64,000 nucleotides of DNA from Williamsia sp. (lineage in GTDB: Bacteria > Bacteroidota > Bacteroidia > Chitinophagales > Chitinophagaceae). This document shows, piece by piece, positions 35,852 through 46,043 of this stretch. The notes beneath the pieces were generated by a model that was not told the DNA's origin, ran no database searches, and was given only the letters and a program-made list of their open reading frames with translations. Position 1 is the stretch's first letter, and each line of letters opens with the position of its first letter. Position numbers and translations under genes: made by a program. The stretch lies in NCBI GenBank assembly GCA_015069695.1, contig JADCRZ010000021.1, forward strand, positions 1 to 64,000, read 5' to 3'.

Positions 35852-36943
35852 CTACGCGATCGATTTTAATATTTCCGTCGCCACCCGTTTATCTGCATCT
35901 ACAAACGCCATCTGGGCTATGTTCTGTCCGAGTTCATCTAGTTTCATCCCGTCTTTCGACAACTCAACTACCAAAGGAACGAGTTTATTGTTTGCTTCAT
36001 TGTCTTTTACTAGCACTCCGGCCCCGTTCTGAACCAGGTGCATGGCATTCATGGTCTGGTGGTCTTCCGCTGCAAACGGATATGGAACAAATACAGCCGG
36101 TTTTTTCATCACGCACAATTCTGCAATAGCCATTGCGCCTGCCCGTGAGATCACCATATCAGCCGCTGCGTAGGCGTATTCCATCTGTGTGATAAAATCG
36201 CTTACATAGATATTCTCTTTTCCCTGCGCCAGCTGTTTGCCTTTTGCGGCATAGGGCTTTCCTGTTTGCCAAAGCAGCTGCAGGCTGTTTTCTGCAAGCA
36301 GTTCGAGATGGGTTGCTACAGCTTCATTGATGCTGACCGCACCCAGGCTCCCTCCGATCGACAGAACAGTTTTTTTTGCCGGATCAAGTCCGTAAAACCG
36401 GATCCCCTGTTCGCGCGTGATATGCGAATGGGCGATCGCTGAGCGCACCGGATTGCCACTTAAAACAAGCTTGTCTTTTGGAAAGAACTGCTCCATGCCG
36501 GCACTGGCAACAAACACTTTCACAGCTTTTTTTCCCAACACCTTGTTCGACCGGCCAGCGTAGGAATTTGATTCATGGATGAAAGTAGGAATGCCTTGCT
36601 GTTGTGCAAACCGCAGAACCGGAAAGCTGGAATAACCACCCACACCAATAGCAGCATCCGGCCGGAAACTGCTGAAGATGTTTCTTACCTGAAAAAAACT
36701 TTTTGCCAGCTTGTATGGCAATGCAAAATTTTTTATCAAAGAACTCCGGTTATACCCTGCTATGTCCAATCCCCTGATCTCATAACCTGCCTGCGGTACT
36801 TTTTCCATTTCCATTTTTCCCTTGGCGCCCACAAACAGGATCTCTATGGTTGGCTCAAGCTCCCGGAGCGCATTCGCGATCGCAACGGCCGGAAATATAT
36901 GTCCGCCTGTTCCTCCCCCCGCCATGATCACTTTTTTGCTCAT
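35852..36943 (-). CDS. murG: Lipid II-forming GlcNAc transferase MurG
   Basis: MurG transfers GlcNAc to lipid I at the inner face of the membrane. It has 363 residues of GT-B fold. The donor/acceptor loop AGGGTGGHIFPA is at about 8-19, GVGGYSSFPVL near 101, and the UDP-GlcNAc signature RAGAMAIAELCVMKKP near 266. It is preceded by ftsW (54 bp) and followed by murC. Confidence 0.95.
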   Translation of the reverse strand: MSKKVIMAGGGTGGHIFPAVAIANALRELEPTIEILFVGAKGKMEMEKVPQAGYEIRGLDIAGYNRSSLIKNFALPYKLAKSFFQVRNIFSSFRPDAAIGVGGYSSFPVLRFAQQQGIPTFIHESNSYAGRSNKVLGKKAVKVFVASAGMEQFFPKDKLVLSGNPVRSAIAHSHITREQGIRFYGLDPAKKTVLSIGGSLGAVSINEAVATHLELLAENSLQLLWQTGKPYAAKGKQLAQGKENIYVSDFITQMEYAYAAADMVISRAGAMAIAELCVMKKPAVFVPYPFAAEDHQTMNAMHLVQNGAGVLVKDNEANNKLVPLVVELSKDGMKLDELGQNIAQMAFVDADKRVATEILKSIA

Positions 36944-36997
36944 TGCTTAAACCTGGTCTAAATAAATTGTTTCTACCTGCATCCGGGTCCTGCTCTC

Positions 36998-38302
36998 TTA
37001 TTCTTTTTCTGCTACAGGTTCTTCTTCCTCTTGTTCTACGGCAAGTGCTTGTTCCTTCTTTAGTTTTCCTTCTGCCTGCTCAACGTTTCTGGCCACGCTT
37101 AAGATAATTCCGATCGCCAGACAGGTAAACAGGAATGAACTACCGCCCATACTTACCAGCGGCAGGGTAACACCGGTTACCGGAAACAAGTTTACATTCA
37201 CGGCCATGTTCGTCAGGGCCTGTATCGCGAGCATAAAGCTCAAACCCAGAGCAAGAAACGCACCAAAAGCATACGGGCATTTTCTGAAAATCCGGATGCT
37301 TCGCAACAAAAAAATCATGTATACAAACAAGATCACCGCGCCACCTATAAGTCCGTACTCCTCAATGATGATTGCATAAATAAAGTCGGAATAAGGATGG
37401 GGCAAAAAGTTTCGCTGTTCACTATTACCTGGTCCTAGTCCGACCCATCCGCCCTTGGCAATAGCAATCTTTGCCTGGTTTACCTGGTAGTTGTCATCGT
37501 CATCGGCTTCCTGGCTTCCATACATAAAATTGTCCACCCGATTCACCCAGGTATGCACGCGGGCAAACAATTTGGAGCCGCTTTCTGTTTTTGTTCTTTC
37601 CACACCTCCATCCTTGTGCTGGTACACAGCGGCGAGGATCAGCATCAGCACGGGTATCATTGCAATGCCTACTACCAGCAACAAATATTTTACCGGTACG
37701 CGTCCGATAAACAAGAGGAGCAGACTTGTAGCGCCGATGAGTAAAGCAGTAGATAAGTTGGCAGGCGCAATCAGCAAGCATATAATGCCTACAGGTATGA
37801 TGATGGGCAGGAATCCCTTTTTAAAATCCTTGATCACCTGCTGGCGTTTGCTCAGCAGCCGGCTGATATACATAAAAAGGGCAAGCTTTGCGAGGTCTGA
37901 TGTTTGAAAGGTCAGCTGGATAATAGGCAAGCGGATCCAGCGGCTGCCTTCATTCAAACGCACGCCAAAAAATAAGGTATAAATCAGCAACGGTATAACA
38001 AGCAGAAAAAGGATCAGGGAAACCCTGGAGTAAAGGGTATAGTTCACCCGGTGCGCAAAATAAATCACCAGGATGCCCAGTACAATAAAAGCGACCTGTT
38101 TAAACAGGTAAGACTCATTGCTCTTGCTCATCTTATACGCCAGCGTTCCGGTAGAGCTGTATACCACCAGCAGGGAGAACAATGCAAGCAATACAACGAT
38201 GGACCAAATAACTTTATCGCCCCTTGTCTTCCTGAGCAGGTTGGGGCCTACGTGCTGAAAAGATAAAAGATCACTCACCTGTATTTGCTTTGTGTCGCTC
38301 AT
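36998..38302 (-). CDS. ftsW: Septal SEDS glycosyltransferase FtsW
   Basis: FtsW polymerises septal glycan with its partner PBP. It is a 434-residue SEDS protein with about ten membrane helices. It shows NEGSRWIRLPIIQLTFQTSD near 121, AIAKGGWVGLGPGNSEQRNF, PHPYSDFIYAIIIEEYGLIG, and late GVTLPLVSMGGSSFL. The Glu/Gln-rich C-terminal tail (KKEQALAVEQEEEEPV) is cytoplasmic. Start ATG 38302 is chosen; the frame can extend 14 residues upstream without conserved sequence. Confidence 0.94.
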   Translation of the reverse strand: MSDTKQIQVSDLLSFQHVGPNLLRKTRGDKVIWSIVVLLALFSLLVVYSSTGTLAYKMSKSNESYLFKQVAFIVLGILVIYFAHRVNYTLYSRVSLILFLLVIPLLIYTLFFGVRLNEGSRWIRLPIIQLTFQTSDLAKLALFMYISRLLSKRQQVIKDFKKGFLPIIIPVGIICLLIAPANLSTALLIGATSLLLLFIGRVPVKYLLLVVGIAMIPVLMLILAAVYQHKDGGVERTKTESGSKLFARVHTWVNRVDNFMYGSQEADDDDNYQVNQAKIAIAKGGWVGLGPGNSEQRNFLPHPYSDFIYAIIIEEYGLIGGAVILFVYMIFLLRSIRIFRKCPYAFGAFLALGLSFMLAIQALTNMAVNVNLFPVTGVTLPLVSMGGSSFLFTCLAIGIILSVARNVEQAEGKLKKEQALAVEQEEEEPVAEKE

Positions 38303-38383
38303 GGTTGAGAACCGGATAAATAAAATCTGAGAGCTGTCAGCCAATCAGCTGATAACTTGAGAATAGGATATTTTGCAGGCAGC

Positions 38384-39724
38384 TTACAGTTCCATCACTG
38401 CATCTTTAAACTGCTTGCCCCGGTCTTCATAGTTTTTGAACAAATCAAAGCTGGCACAGGCAGGGCTCAGCAGCACTACACCATCTTTCTCTGCTAGCGA
38501 AAACGCCAGCTGAACAGCTTCTTTTGCACTGGACGCATCTGCCACATGGGCCACTTTTTTGTCAAAAGCTTCATGGATCTTGGCATTTTCCAGTCCCATG
38601 CAAACGATGGCGGTTACTTTTTGCTCAACCAGTTCTTCGATCAGCGAGTAATCATTGCCTTTGTCTACCCCGCCCAGGATCAGCACGGTAGGCTTGCTCA
38701 TGTTTTCCAGGGCATACCAGGTAGAGTTGATGTTGGTTGCCTTGCTGTCGTTGATGAAATCAACTCCTTTCACCGTGGTCACATATTCCATGCGGTGTTC
38801 GAGCGATTCAAAAGAGGCAATGGCTTCCTTGATCTTTTCTTTGCGCAGCCCGAGGGTGGCAGTAGCAATCCCTGCAGCCAGCGTGTTGTACTGGTTGTGT
38901 TTGCCAGGCAACGCAAAATCGTAGATGCTCATGGAGATGGGCTCGTTTCCTGTTTTGATGGTTACTTTATCATCTTTGATAAAGGCCCCTTTGTTTAATT
39001 CTTCTTGCATACTAAATGGTAATAGGTTAGAATATATGGAAAACCGATTTAAGTACTCTTTTGTAACCGGATCGTCCTGGCAGTAGATGAAAAAATCATC
39101 GGCTGTCTGGTTCATTGCGATCCGGAACTTGCTCCTGATATAATTTTCAAATTTGTATTCATACCGGTCCAGGTGATCTTCCGTGATGTTTGTCAGCACC
39201 GCGATCTCGGGCCGGAAGCCATGGATGTCATCCAGCTGAAAACTGCTCAGCTCTGCTACATACAAGGCTTTGGGATCAAGGGCTACCTGGCGTGCAAAGG
39301 AGTAACCGATGTTTCCGACCAGGGCACAATCCAATCCGCCGTGCCGGCAGATATGGTAGATAAGTGCGGTCGTCGTTGTCTTCCCATTGCTTCCCGTGAT
39401 GCCAATGATCTTGCTGTTGCCCTTGTGTCGGTAAGCCAGCTCAATTTCACTGATCACCGGTATTCCCTTTTGCCTGATCTTTTTTACCAGGTCAGCTTTT
39501 TCAGGAATGCCCGGACTCTTCATTACTTCATCTGCTTCCAGTATCTTGGCTATGCTATGGCTTCCTTCCTCATACCGGATCCCTGCTGCTACCAGTTCTT
39601 CCCGGTATTTTTCTTTGAGCGGACTGCTGTCTGACACAAATACATCATACCCTTCTTTTTGTCCCAGCAGGGCTGCGCCGATGCCGCTTTCGCTGCCACC
39701 CAGTATAACCAGTCGTTTCGCCAT
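38384..39724 (-). CDS. murD: UDP-N-acetylmuramoyl-L-alanine-D-glutamate ligase
   Basis: MurD adds D-glutamate to the peptide stem precursor. It has 446 residues with three Mur-ligase domains. The N-terminal Rossmann-like motif is ILGGSESGIGAAL (about 7-19), the ATP loop is TGSNGKTTT (110-118), TNITEDHLDRY is near 178, and NDSKATNINST is near 314. It lies between mraY and ftsW, as in most cell-wall clusters. Confidence 0.95.
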   Translation of the reverse strand: MAKRLVILGGSESGIGAALLGQKEGYDVFVSDSSPLKEKYREELVAAGIRYEEGSHSIAKILEADEVMKSPGIPEKADLVKKIRQKGIPVISEIELAYRHKGNSKIIGITGSNGKTTTTALIYHICRHGGLDCALVGNIGYSFARQVALDPKALYVAELSSFQLDDIHGFRPEIAVLTNITEDHLDRYEYKFENYIRSKFRIAMNQTADDFFIYCQDDPVTKEYLNRFSIYSNLLPFSMQEELNKGAFIKDDKVTIKTGNEPISMSIYDFALPGKHNQYNTLAAGIATATLGLRKEKIKEAIASFESLEHRMEYVTTVKGVDFINDSKATNINSTWYALENMSKPTVLILGGVDKGNDYSLIEELVEQKVTAIVCMGLENAKIHEAFDKKVAHVADASSAKEAVQLAFSLAEKDGVVLLSPACASFDLFKNYEDRGKQFKDAVMEL

Positions 39725-39765
39725 GTCGCTTTTTCCTTCTTGTTAAGATCTGCCCTCCCCCGCAC

Positions 39766-41046
39766 TTACCTGATCTTCAGGGTTGCGATTGAAACAATCA
39801 CACACAATATGGTCACGATCCAGAAGCGGATGGCGATCTTGCTTTCATGATAGCCCAGCTTCTGGTAGTGATGGTGCAGGGGACTCATCAAAAAAATCCT
39901 TCTGCCTTCTCCCCATTTCCTTTTGGTATATTTAAAATAGCTCACCTGTAACATCACGCTCACTTCTTCTATCAGGAACACGCCACAGAAGATAGGCACC
40001 AGCAATTCCTTGCGCACAATGATCGCCAGCGCCGCAATAATTCCACCCAGCATCAGGCTGCCCGTATCACCCATAAACACTTGGGCCGGGTATGCATTGT
40101 ACCAGAGAAATCCTACGCAGGCCCCGATCATGGCACCGATAAAAATCGAGAGCTCGCCCAGGTTGGGTATGTACATGATGTTGAGATAGTCTGCAAACCG
40201 TATATTGCCGCTGGCATAGGCAAAAATGCCCAGGCATGCACCGATAATGGCACTGACGCCCGTTGCCAACCCATCCAGCCCGTCCGTAATATTGGCCCCG
40301 TTTGAGACAGCGGTCACAATAAATATGACGATGATGATGTACAGGATATAGGTTAGTCCGCGCAAGGCTGTGGGCAACAGCTTTGAATAATTGAACTCAT
40401 GCGTTTTTACAAAAGGAATGGTTGTGATGGGTTCAGGTGCTTCAAAGAAGAAGCGTTCTTTTCCTTCAATGCGCAGGATCTTCAGGCCTGTTGTGTCAGA
40501 AGGCTTTGTCAGGCCGGTATATTCCCGCCATACTTTGGTATTGCTGTTAAAGTACAGGGTGGCGCCTACGGCAACGCCAACCACTACCTGGCCCAGGATC
40601 TTGAACCATCCGGCCAGCCCGTCATCATCTCCTTTTTTGTAAGTAACCCCTTGCAGCTGTGCTTTTCGTTTGGCCTTCAACTTTAGGTAGTCATCGATAA
40701 AGCCGATCATGCCCAGCCAGATGGTGCTGAAGATCATCAGGCGCAGATAAGCTTTGTTTAAGTTTGCCAGCAAAAGGGTAGGGATCAGGATCGCGAGGAT
40801 AATGATAATGCCTCCCATTGTAGGCGTTCCTTTTTTCAGGTTTTCGCCTGCCAGTCCCAGTTCGCGCACACTTTCCCCGATCAGCTTTCCCTGCAAAAAA
40901 TTGATGAGCCTCCTGCCATACACCGTGGTAATGATCAGGCTCAACAGCACGGCCAGCAGGACCCTGAAGGTGATAAACTGGAACAAGGCTCCGCCGGGGA
41001 ACTTGATTCCATGTATTTTCAACCATTCAGACAAGTGATATAACAT
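39766..41046 (-). CDS. mraY: Phospho-MurNAc-pentapeptide translocase MraY
   Basis: MraY makes lipid I on undecaprenyl phosphate. It is an integral membrane enzyme of 426 residues against about 360 in enteric bacteria. It shows GKGTPTMGG-like KKGTPTMGGI near 72, FIDDYLKLKAKRK near 115, NITDGLDGLATG near 250, and PLHHHYQKLG near 390. The extra length is an insert of roughly 60 residues after the second Asp motif (about 130-210), probably a periplasmic loop with an extra segment. This seems usual for the phylum. Confidence 0.95.
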   Translation of the reverse strand: MLYHLSEWLKIHGIKFPGGALFQFITFRVLLAVLLSLIITTVYGRRLINFLQGKLIGESVRELGLAGENLKKGTPTMGGIIIILAILIPTLLLANLNKAYLRLMIFSTIWLGMIGFIDDYLKLKAKRKAQLQGVTYKKGDDDGLAGWFKILGQVVVGVAVGATLYFNSNTKVWREYTGLTKPSDTTGLKILRIEGKERFFFEAPEPITTIPFVKTHEFNYSKLLPTALRGLTYILYIIIVIFIVTAVSNGANITDGLDGLATGVSAIIGACLGIFAYASGNIRFADYLNIMYIPNLGELSIFIGAMIGACVGFLWYNAYPAQVFMGDTGSLMLGGIIAALAIIVRKELLVPIFCGVFLIEEVSVMLQVSYFKYTKRKWGEGRRIFLMSPLHHHYQKLGYHESKIAIRFWIVTILCVIVSIATLKIR

Positions 41047-41073
41047 GTTTTTTATTTAGCTGGCTTAATCCTT

Positions 41074-42540
41074 TTATTTTCCCAATGCTTCAAACATTTC
41101 CATCATAACTTCCTTGTCGTCAAAATGGAGTTTGACTCCTTTTGTCTCCTGGTATTTCTCATGCCCCTTGCCGGCAATCAGGAGAATGTCTTCCGGTTGC
41201 GCCAGGTGAACGGCGGTGCGGATGGCTTCTTTCCTGTTTTCCACGGCCATGTATTTTCTTCTGGCGGCACTGTTCAACCCCGTTTCCATGTCGTGTATGA
41301 TCGTGGCAGGGTCTTCGTTTCGCGGGTTGTCGGATGTAAAGATGACCTTATCGCTGTACTCACAGGCAACCTCTCCCATCAGCGGCCGTTTGGTTTTGTC
41401 GCGATCACCGCCGCAACCCACCACGGTAATGATCTGCTCATGCCCTTTGCGTAATTTTTTGATGGTCTTGAGCACATTGAGAAGGGCATCGGGTGTATGT
41501 GCGTAATCTACAATCCCGATCACTTTTTCTCTGGCCGACACACTGTAATCAAACCTGCCTTCTGCGCCGGTCAGGATGCTGAGGCAACGTAAGATCTCGT
41601 GTTTATCTTCCCCGCTGCTGACCGCCGCACCGTACACAGCGAGCAGGTTGTAGGCATTGAATTCACCGATCATCCTGAAATGCACTTCCTGCTCATCAAT
41701 TTGCATGATCAAACCGGTGAGATTGTTTTCCCGGATCTTTCCGCTGAACTCGGCGACCGTTTTCAGGCTGTAAAATTCTTTTTTTGCGTGGGTGTTTTGC
41801 AGCATCACAGCTCCCCGCTTGTCATCGGCATTGGATAGCGCAAATGCATCCGAAGGAAGAAAGTCGAAAAACTGCTTTTTTACCCGGATATATTCATCAA
41901 ATGTTTTGTGGTAATCAAGGTGATCATGTGTGATGTTGGTAAATATACCGCCGTTGAAACGCAGACCCGCGATGCGGTGCTGGTGAATGGCATGCGAACT
42001 CACTTCCATGAATGCATGCGTACAACCTGCTTCTACCATCCGGCTCATAAGTTCAGCCAGGCTGATGGGGTCAGGCGTTGTATGCGTGGCTTCTACAACC
42101 TGCTCTCCTACCTGGTTCTGCACGGTGCTTAGCAAACCGCATTTATATCCCAAGGCAGTAAAGAGCTTGTAAAGCAAGGTGGCCACGGTTGTTTTACCAT
42201 TGGTACCGGTAACACCTATCAACTTTAATTTTTCTGAAGGCTGGCCCCAGAAATTTTGGGCCATATAGCCCGCTGCTGCGGCTGTATTTTCAACCTGAAC
42301 CCATACTACGTTTTTGGCTGGCTCAACAGGCATGTCTTCACATACCACGGCTACAGCTCCCTTGCTGATAGCCTGGGAGATATATTGATGCCCATCTGTA
42401 TGCGTGCCCTTTACGGCAACAAAGACCGCCCCTGCGCGCAGCTTTGCAGAATTCGTTTGTACATCACGGATGGTAATGCCTGTATCACCCTGCACAGCTC
42501 GGATGCTCACCTTGTATAATATTTCCTGCAAATTCATCAT
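41074..42540 (-). CDS. murE: UDP-MurNAc-tripeptide ligase, meso-DAP type
   Basis: MurE adds the third stem residue. It has 488 residues. The ATP loop is TGTNGKTT at 111-118, TNITHDHLDYH near 210. The DNPR motif (in FTSDNPRNEDP) marks preference for meso-diaminopimelate over lysine. ATG codons at 42540 and 42537 are both possible starts; a TTG just before them is less likely. It lies 25 bp downstream of the PBP gene. Confidence 0.94.
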   Translation of the reverse strand: MMNLQEILYKVSIRAVQGDTGITIRDVQTNSAKLRAGAVFVAVKGTHTDGHQYISQAISKGAVAVVCEDMPVEPAKNVVWVQVENTAAAAGYMAQNFWGQPSEKLKLIGVTGTNGKTTVATLLYKLFTALGYKCGLLSTVQNQVGEQVVEATHTTPDPISLAELMSRMVEAGCTHAFMEVSSHAIHQHRIAGLRFNGGIFTNITHDHLDYHKTFDEYIRVKKQFFDFLPSDAFALSNADDKRGAVMLQNTHAKKEFYSLKTVAEFSGKIRENNLTGLIMQIDEQEVHFRMIGEFNAYNLLAVYGAAVSSGEDKHEILRCLSILTGAEGRFDYSVSAREKVIGIVDYAHTPDALLNVLKTIKKLRKGHEQIITVVGCGGDRDKTKRPLMGEVACEYSDKVIFTSDNPRNEDPATIIHDMETGLNSAARRKYMAVENRKEAIRTAVHLAQPEDILLIAGKGHEKYQETKGVKLHFDDKEVMMEMFEALGK

Positions 42541-42565
42541 CAAAAAACCCTGTTGATTTTATATT

Positions 42566-44665
42566 TTATTCCAACCAAACTGTCATGCTTGCTTTTGGCA
42601 AAGGTGAACCAGGATCAACCGATTGCCTTACCACCCTTCCCTTACCGACCGGCACCACACGCACATTCATTTTTTCAAGCAGGTACAAAGCGTCTTTCAA
42701 CCCCATTCCCTTTAAATTTGGTACGGCTTGCCGGCCTACTGTTTTTGTAGAAACAACCGTTTGCTGATCGCTCGCATATATGCTGCTCCATTCGTTCTGT
42801 CCTGCCGAATCCTTGTACTGGAGCTGCATGGCCTGCATGATCTCCCGGACATCGTGCGTACTGGCAGCATAATAATAATTGCTGCTGTCCTTGTTCATAT
42901 TGATCTTGCCGGTAGCCCCGGTGGTGTTTACATAAGAAGCATATAATTTGTCGGCGATTTCCTTGAAGACCGGTCCGGCCACAGCAGCCCCATAAAATTT
43001 GGATGCATACGGTTTGTTCTTGATCACCACGATGCAGGAATACTGGGGATGATCGGCAGGGAAATAACCGGCAAATGAAGATTGATAGATATGATCAGCG
43101 TAACCGTGGCGGCCGTTGGCTACCAGGGCGGTGCCTGTTTTCCCGGCGATTTTGTAATAAGGATTTTGCAAGGCTTTTCCGGTTCCTTCGAGCATCACGC
43201 CTTCCAGACAAGCTTTCAGCTGTTCAAGTGTTTCTGCGCTGCAGACAGACTCTTCCACGACCTCGGGTTTGTTTTCTTTAACGGTCAAGCTGTTATTCTG
43301 GATCGCGCTTACCAGGTAAGGCTTCATCATCCTGCCTCCGTTGGCTACGGCGTTGTACAGCATCAAGGTTTGCAGCGGACTAACCAGCACCTCATAGCCA
43401 AAAGCCATCCAGGGAAGCGAAGTGGCACTCCAGGTTTTAGAGGCGGGTGATTTGATCACCGGATAGGTTTCTCCCACCAGCCCTACGCCGGATGGTTCAT
43501 TGAAGTGCAGTTTTTTAAGATGCGCTACAAACTGGGAAGGATTTTTTGCGTATCCGTTCATAGCCAGCTTTGCCATGCCTACATTGGAGCTGTGTTCAAA
43601 TGCTTCTTTTACGGTAACCACATAGCCATGATCCTCACTGTCGTAAACCGTGCGGCCGTTGACCTTCCAGGTGCCGCCTTCCAGGTTCACCAGATCGGTC
43701 AATTTGCAGTGTTTGTCTTCGAGCAGGGACAGCATGGTCGCCAGCTTGAAGGTAGAGCCGGGCTCGGATGCACGGATCGCATAGTTCAGGTCTTCCCAGT
43801 AGTTTTTACCTGTTCCTTTTCCCAGGTTGGCCACTGCCTTGATTTTACCCGTTGCCACTTCCATCACGATACAGGTACCATGTTCACACTCATTTTCAAT
43901 CATCATTTTCATCAGGGCATTTTCAGCAATGTCCTGGATGTTGACGTCGAGCGTCGTGATAATATCCTTTCCGTTTTCCGGATCGATCTGGTAGCCTTCT
44001 ACCGGCATGGCTACGCCGCCTGCAATGTAGCGGACCAGCTTGCTGCCGCTTTCTCCCTTGAGCAGCGAATCGTAGGTCCGCTCCAGTCCTACGTTCTGTG
44101 CATTTTTGCGGGCGAGTCCGATGGTCCGGTTGGCCAGCAGCCCGAATGGATTGAGGCGTTTGCTTTTTACTTCTACGATAAACCCGCTCTTGTTTCTTCC
44201 CAGGTTCACCAGGGGAAAATCGCGCATGCGCTGGTACTGGTCGAAGGAAAGATTTTTTTTGAGGGAAAAGTACCGGTCTTTTTTTCTCCAGCCCTCCCGG
44301 AGGAGCTTGCTGTAGTAAGATGAAGGCCGGTCGAGAAAAAGGCCGGCTAAGGAAACAGAAAGGGAATCCACCAGCTTTTTAAACCGGGCGCCACCTTTTT
44401 CGCGCAATCCTTCTGCACCGAAGTCGATGTAAATATCAAAATAAGGAACCGAAGTACTGAGCATGCTGCCATCTTCGCTGTAAATGGTACCGCGTTCGGC
44501 AGCCAGCTCAATGTATTTCTGGTGAAGGCTGTCGCTTTTTGAACGCCAGTAAGCACCCTGCGCCTGTTGAATGTAAACAGCCCGGCCGAGAATGACCAGG
44601 CTAATTACCACGATACCCAGGAAGCTCAGGTATACTCTCCATAATATGTCGCGCTTAACTTCCAA
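42566..44665 (-). CDS. ftsI: Septal penicillin-binding protein 3 with PASTA domain
   Basis: This 699-residue class B PBP is the septal transpeptidase partnered with FtsW. It has one membrane anchor (about 11-30), RGTIYSEDGSMLST in the dimerisation region, and the transpeptidase motifs STFK (Ser304, Lys307), SSN (359-361) and KTG (509-511). A single PASTA domain closes the protein (VPNLKGMGLKDALYLLEK, about 646-698). PASTA on FtsI is uncommon in Proteobacteria but known in Bacteroidota and Gram-positives. Confidence 0.94.
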   Translation of the reverse strand: MEVKRDILWRVYLSFLGIVVISLVILGRAVYIQQAQGAYWRSKSDSLHQKYIELAAERGTIYSEDGSMLSTSVPYFDIYIDFGAEGLREKGGARFKKLVDSLSVSLAGLFLDRPSSYYSKLLREGWRKKDRYFSLKKNLSFDQYQRMRDFPLVNLGRNKSGFIVEVKSKRLNPFGLLANRTIGLARKNAQNVGLERTYDSLLKGESGSKLVRYIAGGVAMPVEGYQIDPENGKDIITTLDVNIQDIAENALMKMMIENECEHGTCIVMEVATGKIKAVANLGKGTGKNYWEDLNYAIRASEPGSTFKLATMLSLLEDKHCKLTDLVNLEGGTWKVNGRTVYDSEDHGYVVTVKEAFEHSSNVGMAKLAMNGYAKNPSQFVAHLKKLHFNEPSGVGLVGETYPVIKSPASKTWSATSLPWMAFGYEVLVSPLQTLMLYNAVANGGRMMKPYLVSAIQNNSLTVKENKPEVVEESVCSAETLEQLKACLEGVMLEGTGKALQNPYYKIAGKTGTALVANGRHGYADHIYQSSFAGYFPADHPQYSCIVVIKNKPYASKFYGAAVAGPVFKEIADKLYASYVNTTGATGKINMNKDSSNYYYAASTHDVREIMQAMQLQYKDSAGQNEWSSIYASDQQTVVSTKTVGRQAVPNLKGMGLKDALYLLEKMNVRVVPVGKGRVVRQSVDPGSPLPKASMTVWLE

Positions 44666-44702
44666 TGATCTTATTTGTTTGGCGCTGTTAAATAATTTTG
44701 TT

Positions 44703-45038
44703 CTATCTGTTTTCTCCAGCCACCGAATCTTTAAGCACGTAAGGCGGTTCGGTGAGTGGCTTTAATCCCAGGGGCTCTACTGCTTTGAGCAGCTCACTTT
44801 GCTTGCTTTGCAGCATCACCTCGCTTTTCAGCGTTTTGTATTCATACTGCAGTTCCTTGATCTCCCTGCTGACCTTGCTGATGTCTTTGATCGTGTTATC
44901 GGAATAATGACCGTTGTAGATATACAGGATGGCCAGTATACCCAGAAAAAGAAAATAAGGAATGTTGCGCACGATCCATTCGTAGTTAAAGCGGTATTTC
45001 CAGAATTTTCTTTTTGCTTTTTTGTTTTCCGTAGTCAT
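44703..45038 (-). CDS. ftsL: FtsL-like division protein
   Basis: This 111-residue bitopic protein has a basic cytoplasmic start, a membrane helix at about 27-45 (IPYFLFLGILAILYIYNGH), and then a coiled coil (SREIKELQYEYKTLKSEVML). Sequence conservation of FtsL is weak. The call rests on topology, size and position between rsmH and ftsI. It forms a complex with FtsQ and FtsB-type proteins at the septum. Confidence 0.82.
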   Translation of the reverse strand: MTTENKKAKRKFWKYRFNYEWIVRNIPYFLFLGILAILYIYNGHYSDNTIKDISKVSREIKELQYEYKTLKSEVMLQSKQSELLKAVEPLGLKPLTEPPYVLKDSVAGENR

Positions 45039-45123
45039 CTATTCCGTTTGTTTTCTCTCTGATTTTATGAGGTCATTCCTGCGAACCTGCTCTCTTGCGG
45101 TCAAATTAAAGAACGGGCTGCTT

Positions 45124-46041
45124 TTACTTTCTTACGGCCACCCGCAATTTGGCACTGCCAGAACGCGGATTTCTTTGCAACTCTTCTTTACCGGGCAGCA
45201 CCGGCTTTTTGTAAAGCGGCTCCAGCAGGCTTTTCTTGCTTTCATGTTGCCCGAAAGGATTGCTATCCTGCTCCGGCTCAAAATCACCCCGCTTGAAAAA
45301 GTTCTTCACGATCCTGTCTTCAAGCGAATGAAAGGTGATGATGGCGGCCCTGGCGCCCGGCTTCAGCACGGCGGGCAGCTGTTGCAGCATTTCACGCAAG
45401 GCACCCAATTCATCATTTACTTCTATGCGCAAAGCCTGAAAAACCTGCGCAAAATATTTGTGCGGGTTGCCTTTTACCACCTTGTAAAGAGCGGTTTTGA
45501 AGTTATTGACAGATTGGAGGGAGGTTTTCCTTCGTACGGCTACAATGGTATGTGCCAGGGTTTTTGCATTGGTGACCTCTCCATACTGTTCAAACAACTT
45601 GTGCAGTTTTTCTTCGGGATAAGTTTGAATGACGTCGTAAGCAGTCAGGGTTTGCCGGCGGTCCATGCGCATGTCCAGGTCGGCTTCAAAACGGGTGGAA
45701 AATCCTCTGTCGGCTTTGTCAAGCTGGTGGCTTGATACACCCAGATCGGCCAGCACCCCATCCACCGGTCCGGTTTTGTGCAACCGGAGAAAGCGCTCCA
45801 GGTGGCGGAAATTGTGGGGCAGGAAAAGCAGCCGGGGATCAGGTTGCATGTTTTGCAGTGCATCTGCATCCTGGTCAAAAGCAACCAGCCTGCCTTCGCT
45901 GCCCAGCAGTGAGAGGATCCTCTTTGCATGACCTCCCCCGCCAAAGGTGCAGTCAACATATAAACCGTTTGCCCGTATGGCAAGGGCATCGATAACTTCC
46001 TGCAACAGCACCGGTTCGTGATAACTGTCTTTTTCTTCCAT
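45124..46041 (-). CDS. rsmH: 16S rRNA m4C1402 methyltransferase RsmH
   Basis: RsmH N4-methylates C1402 of 16S rRNA using SAM. It has 305 residues. It begins with YHEPVLLQEVIDAL, followed by the SAM motif DCTFGGGGHAKRIL (about 30-43). Further marks are DGVLADLGVSSHQLD near 93, GFSTRFEADLDMRMD, and AAIITFHSLEDRIVK. It starts 2 bp after the mraZ stop, so the two are translationally linked. Confidence 0.95.
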   Translation of the reverse strand: MEEKDSYHEPVLLQEVIDALAIRANGLYVDCTFGGGGHAKRILSLLGSEGRLVAFDQDADALQNMQPDPRLLFLPHNFRHLERFLRLHKTGPVDGVLADLGVSSHQLDKADRGFSTRFEADLDMRMDRRQTLTAYDVIQTYPEEKLHKLFEQYGEVTNAKTLAHTIVAVRRKTSLQSVNNFKTALYKVVKGNPHKYFAQVFQALRIEVNDELGALREMLQQLPAVLKPGARAAIITFHSLEDRIVKNFFKRGDFEPEQDSNPFGQHESKKSLLEPLYKKPVLPGKEELQRNPRSGSAKLRVAVRK

Positions 46042-46043
46042 CC

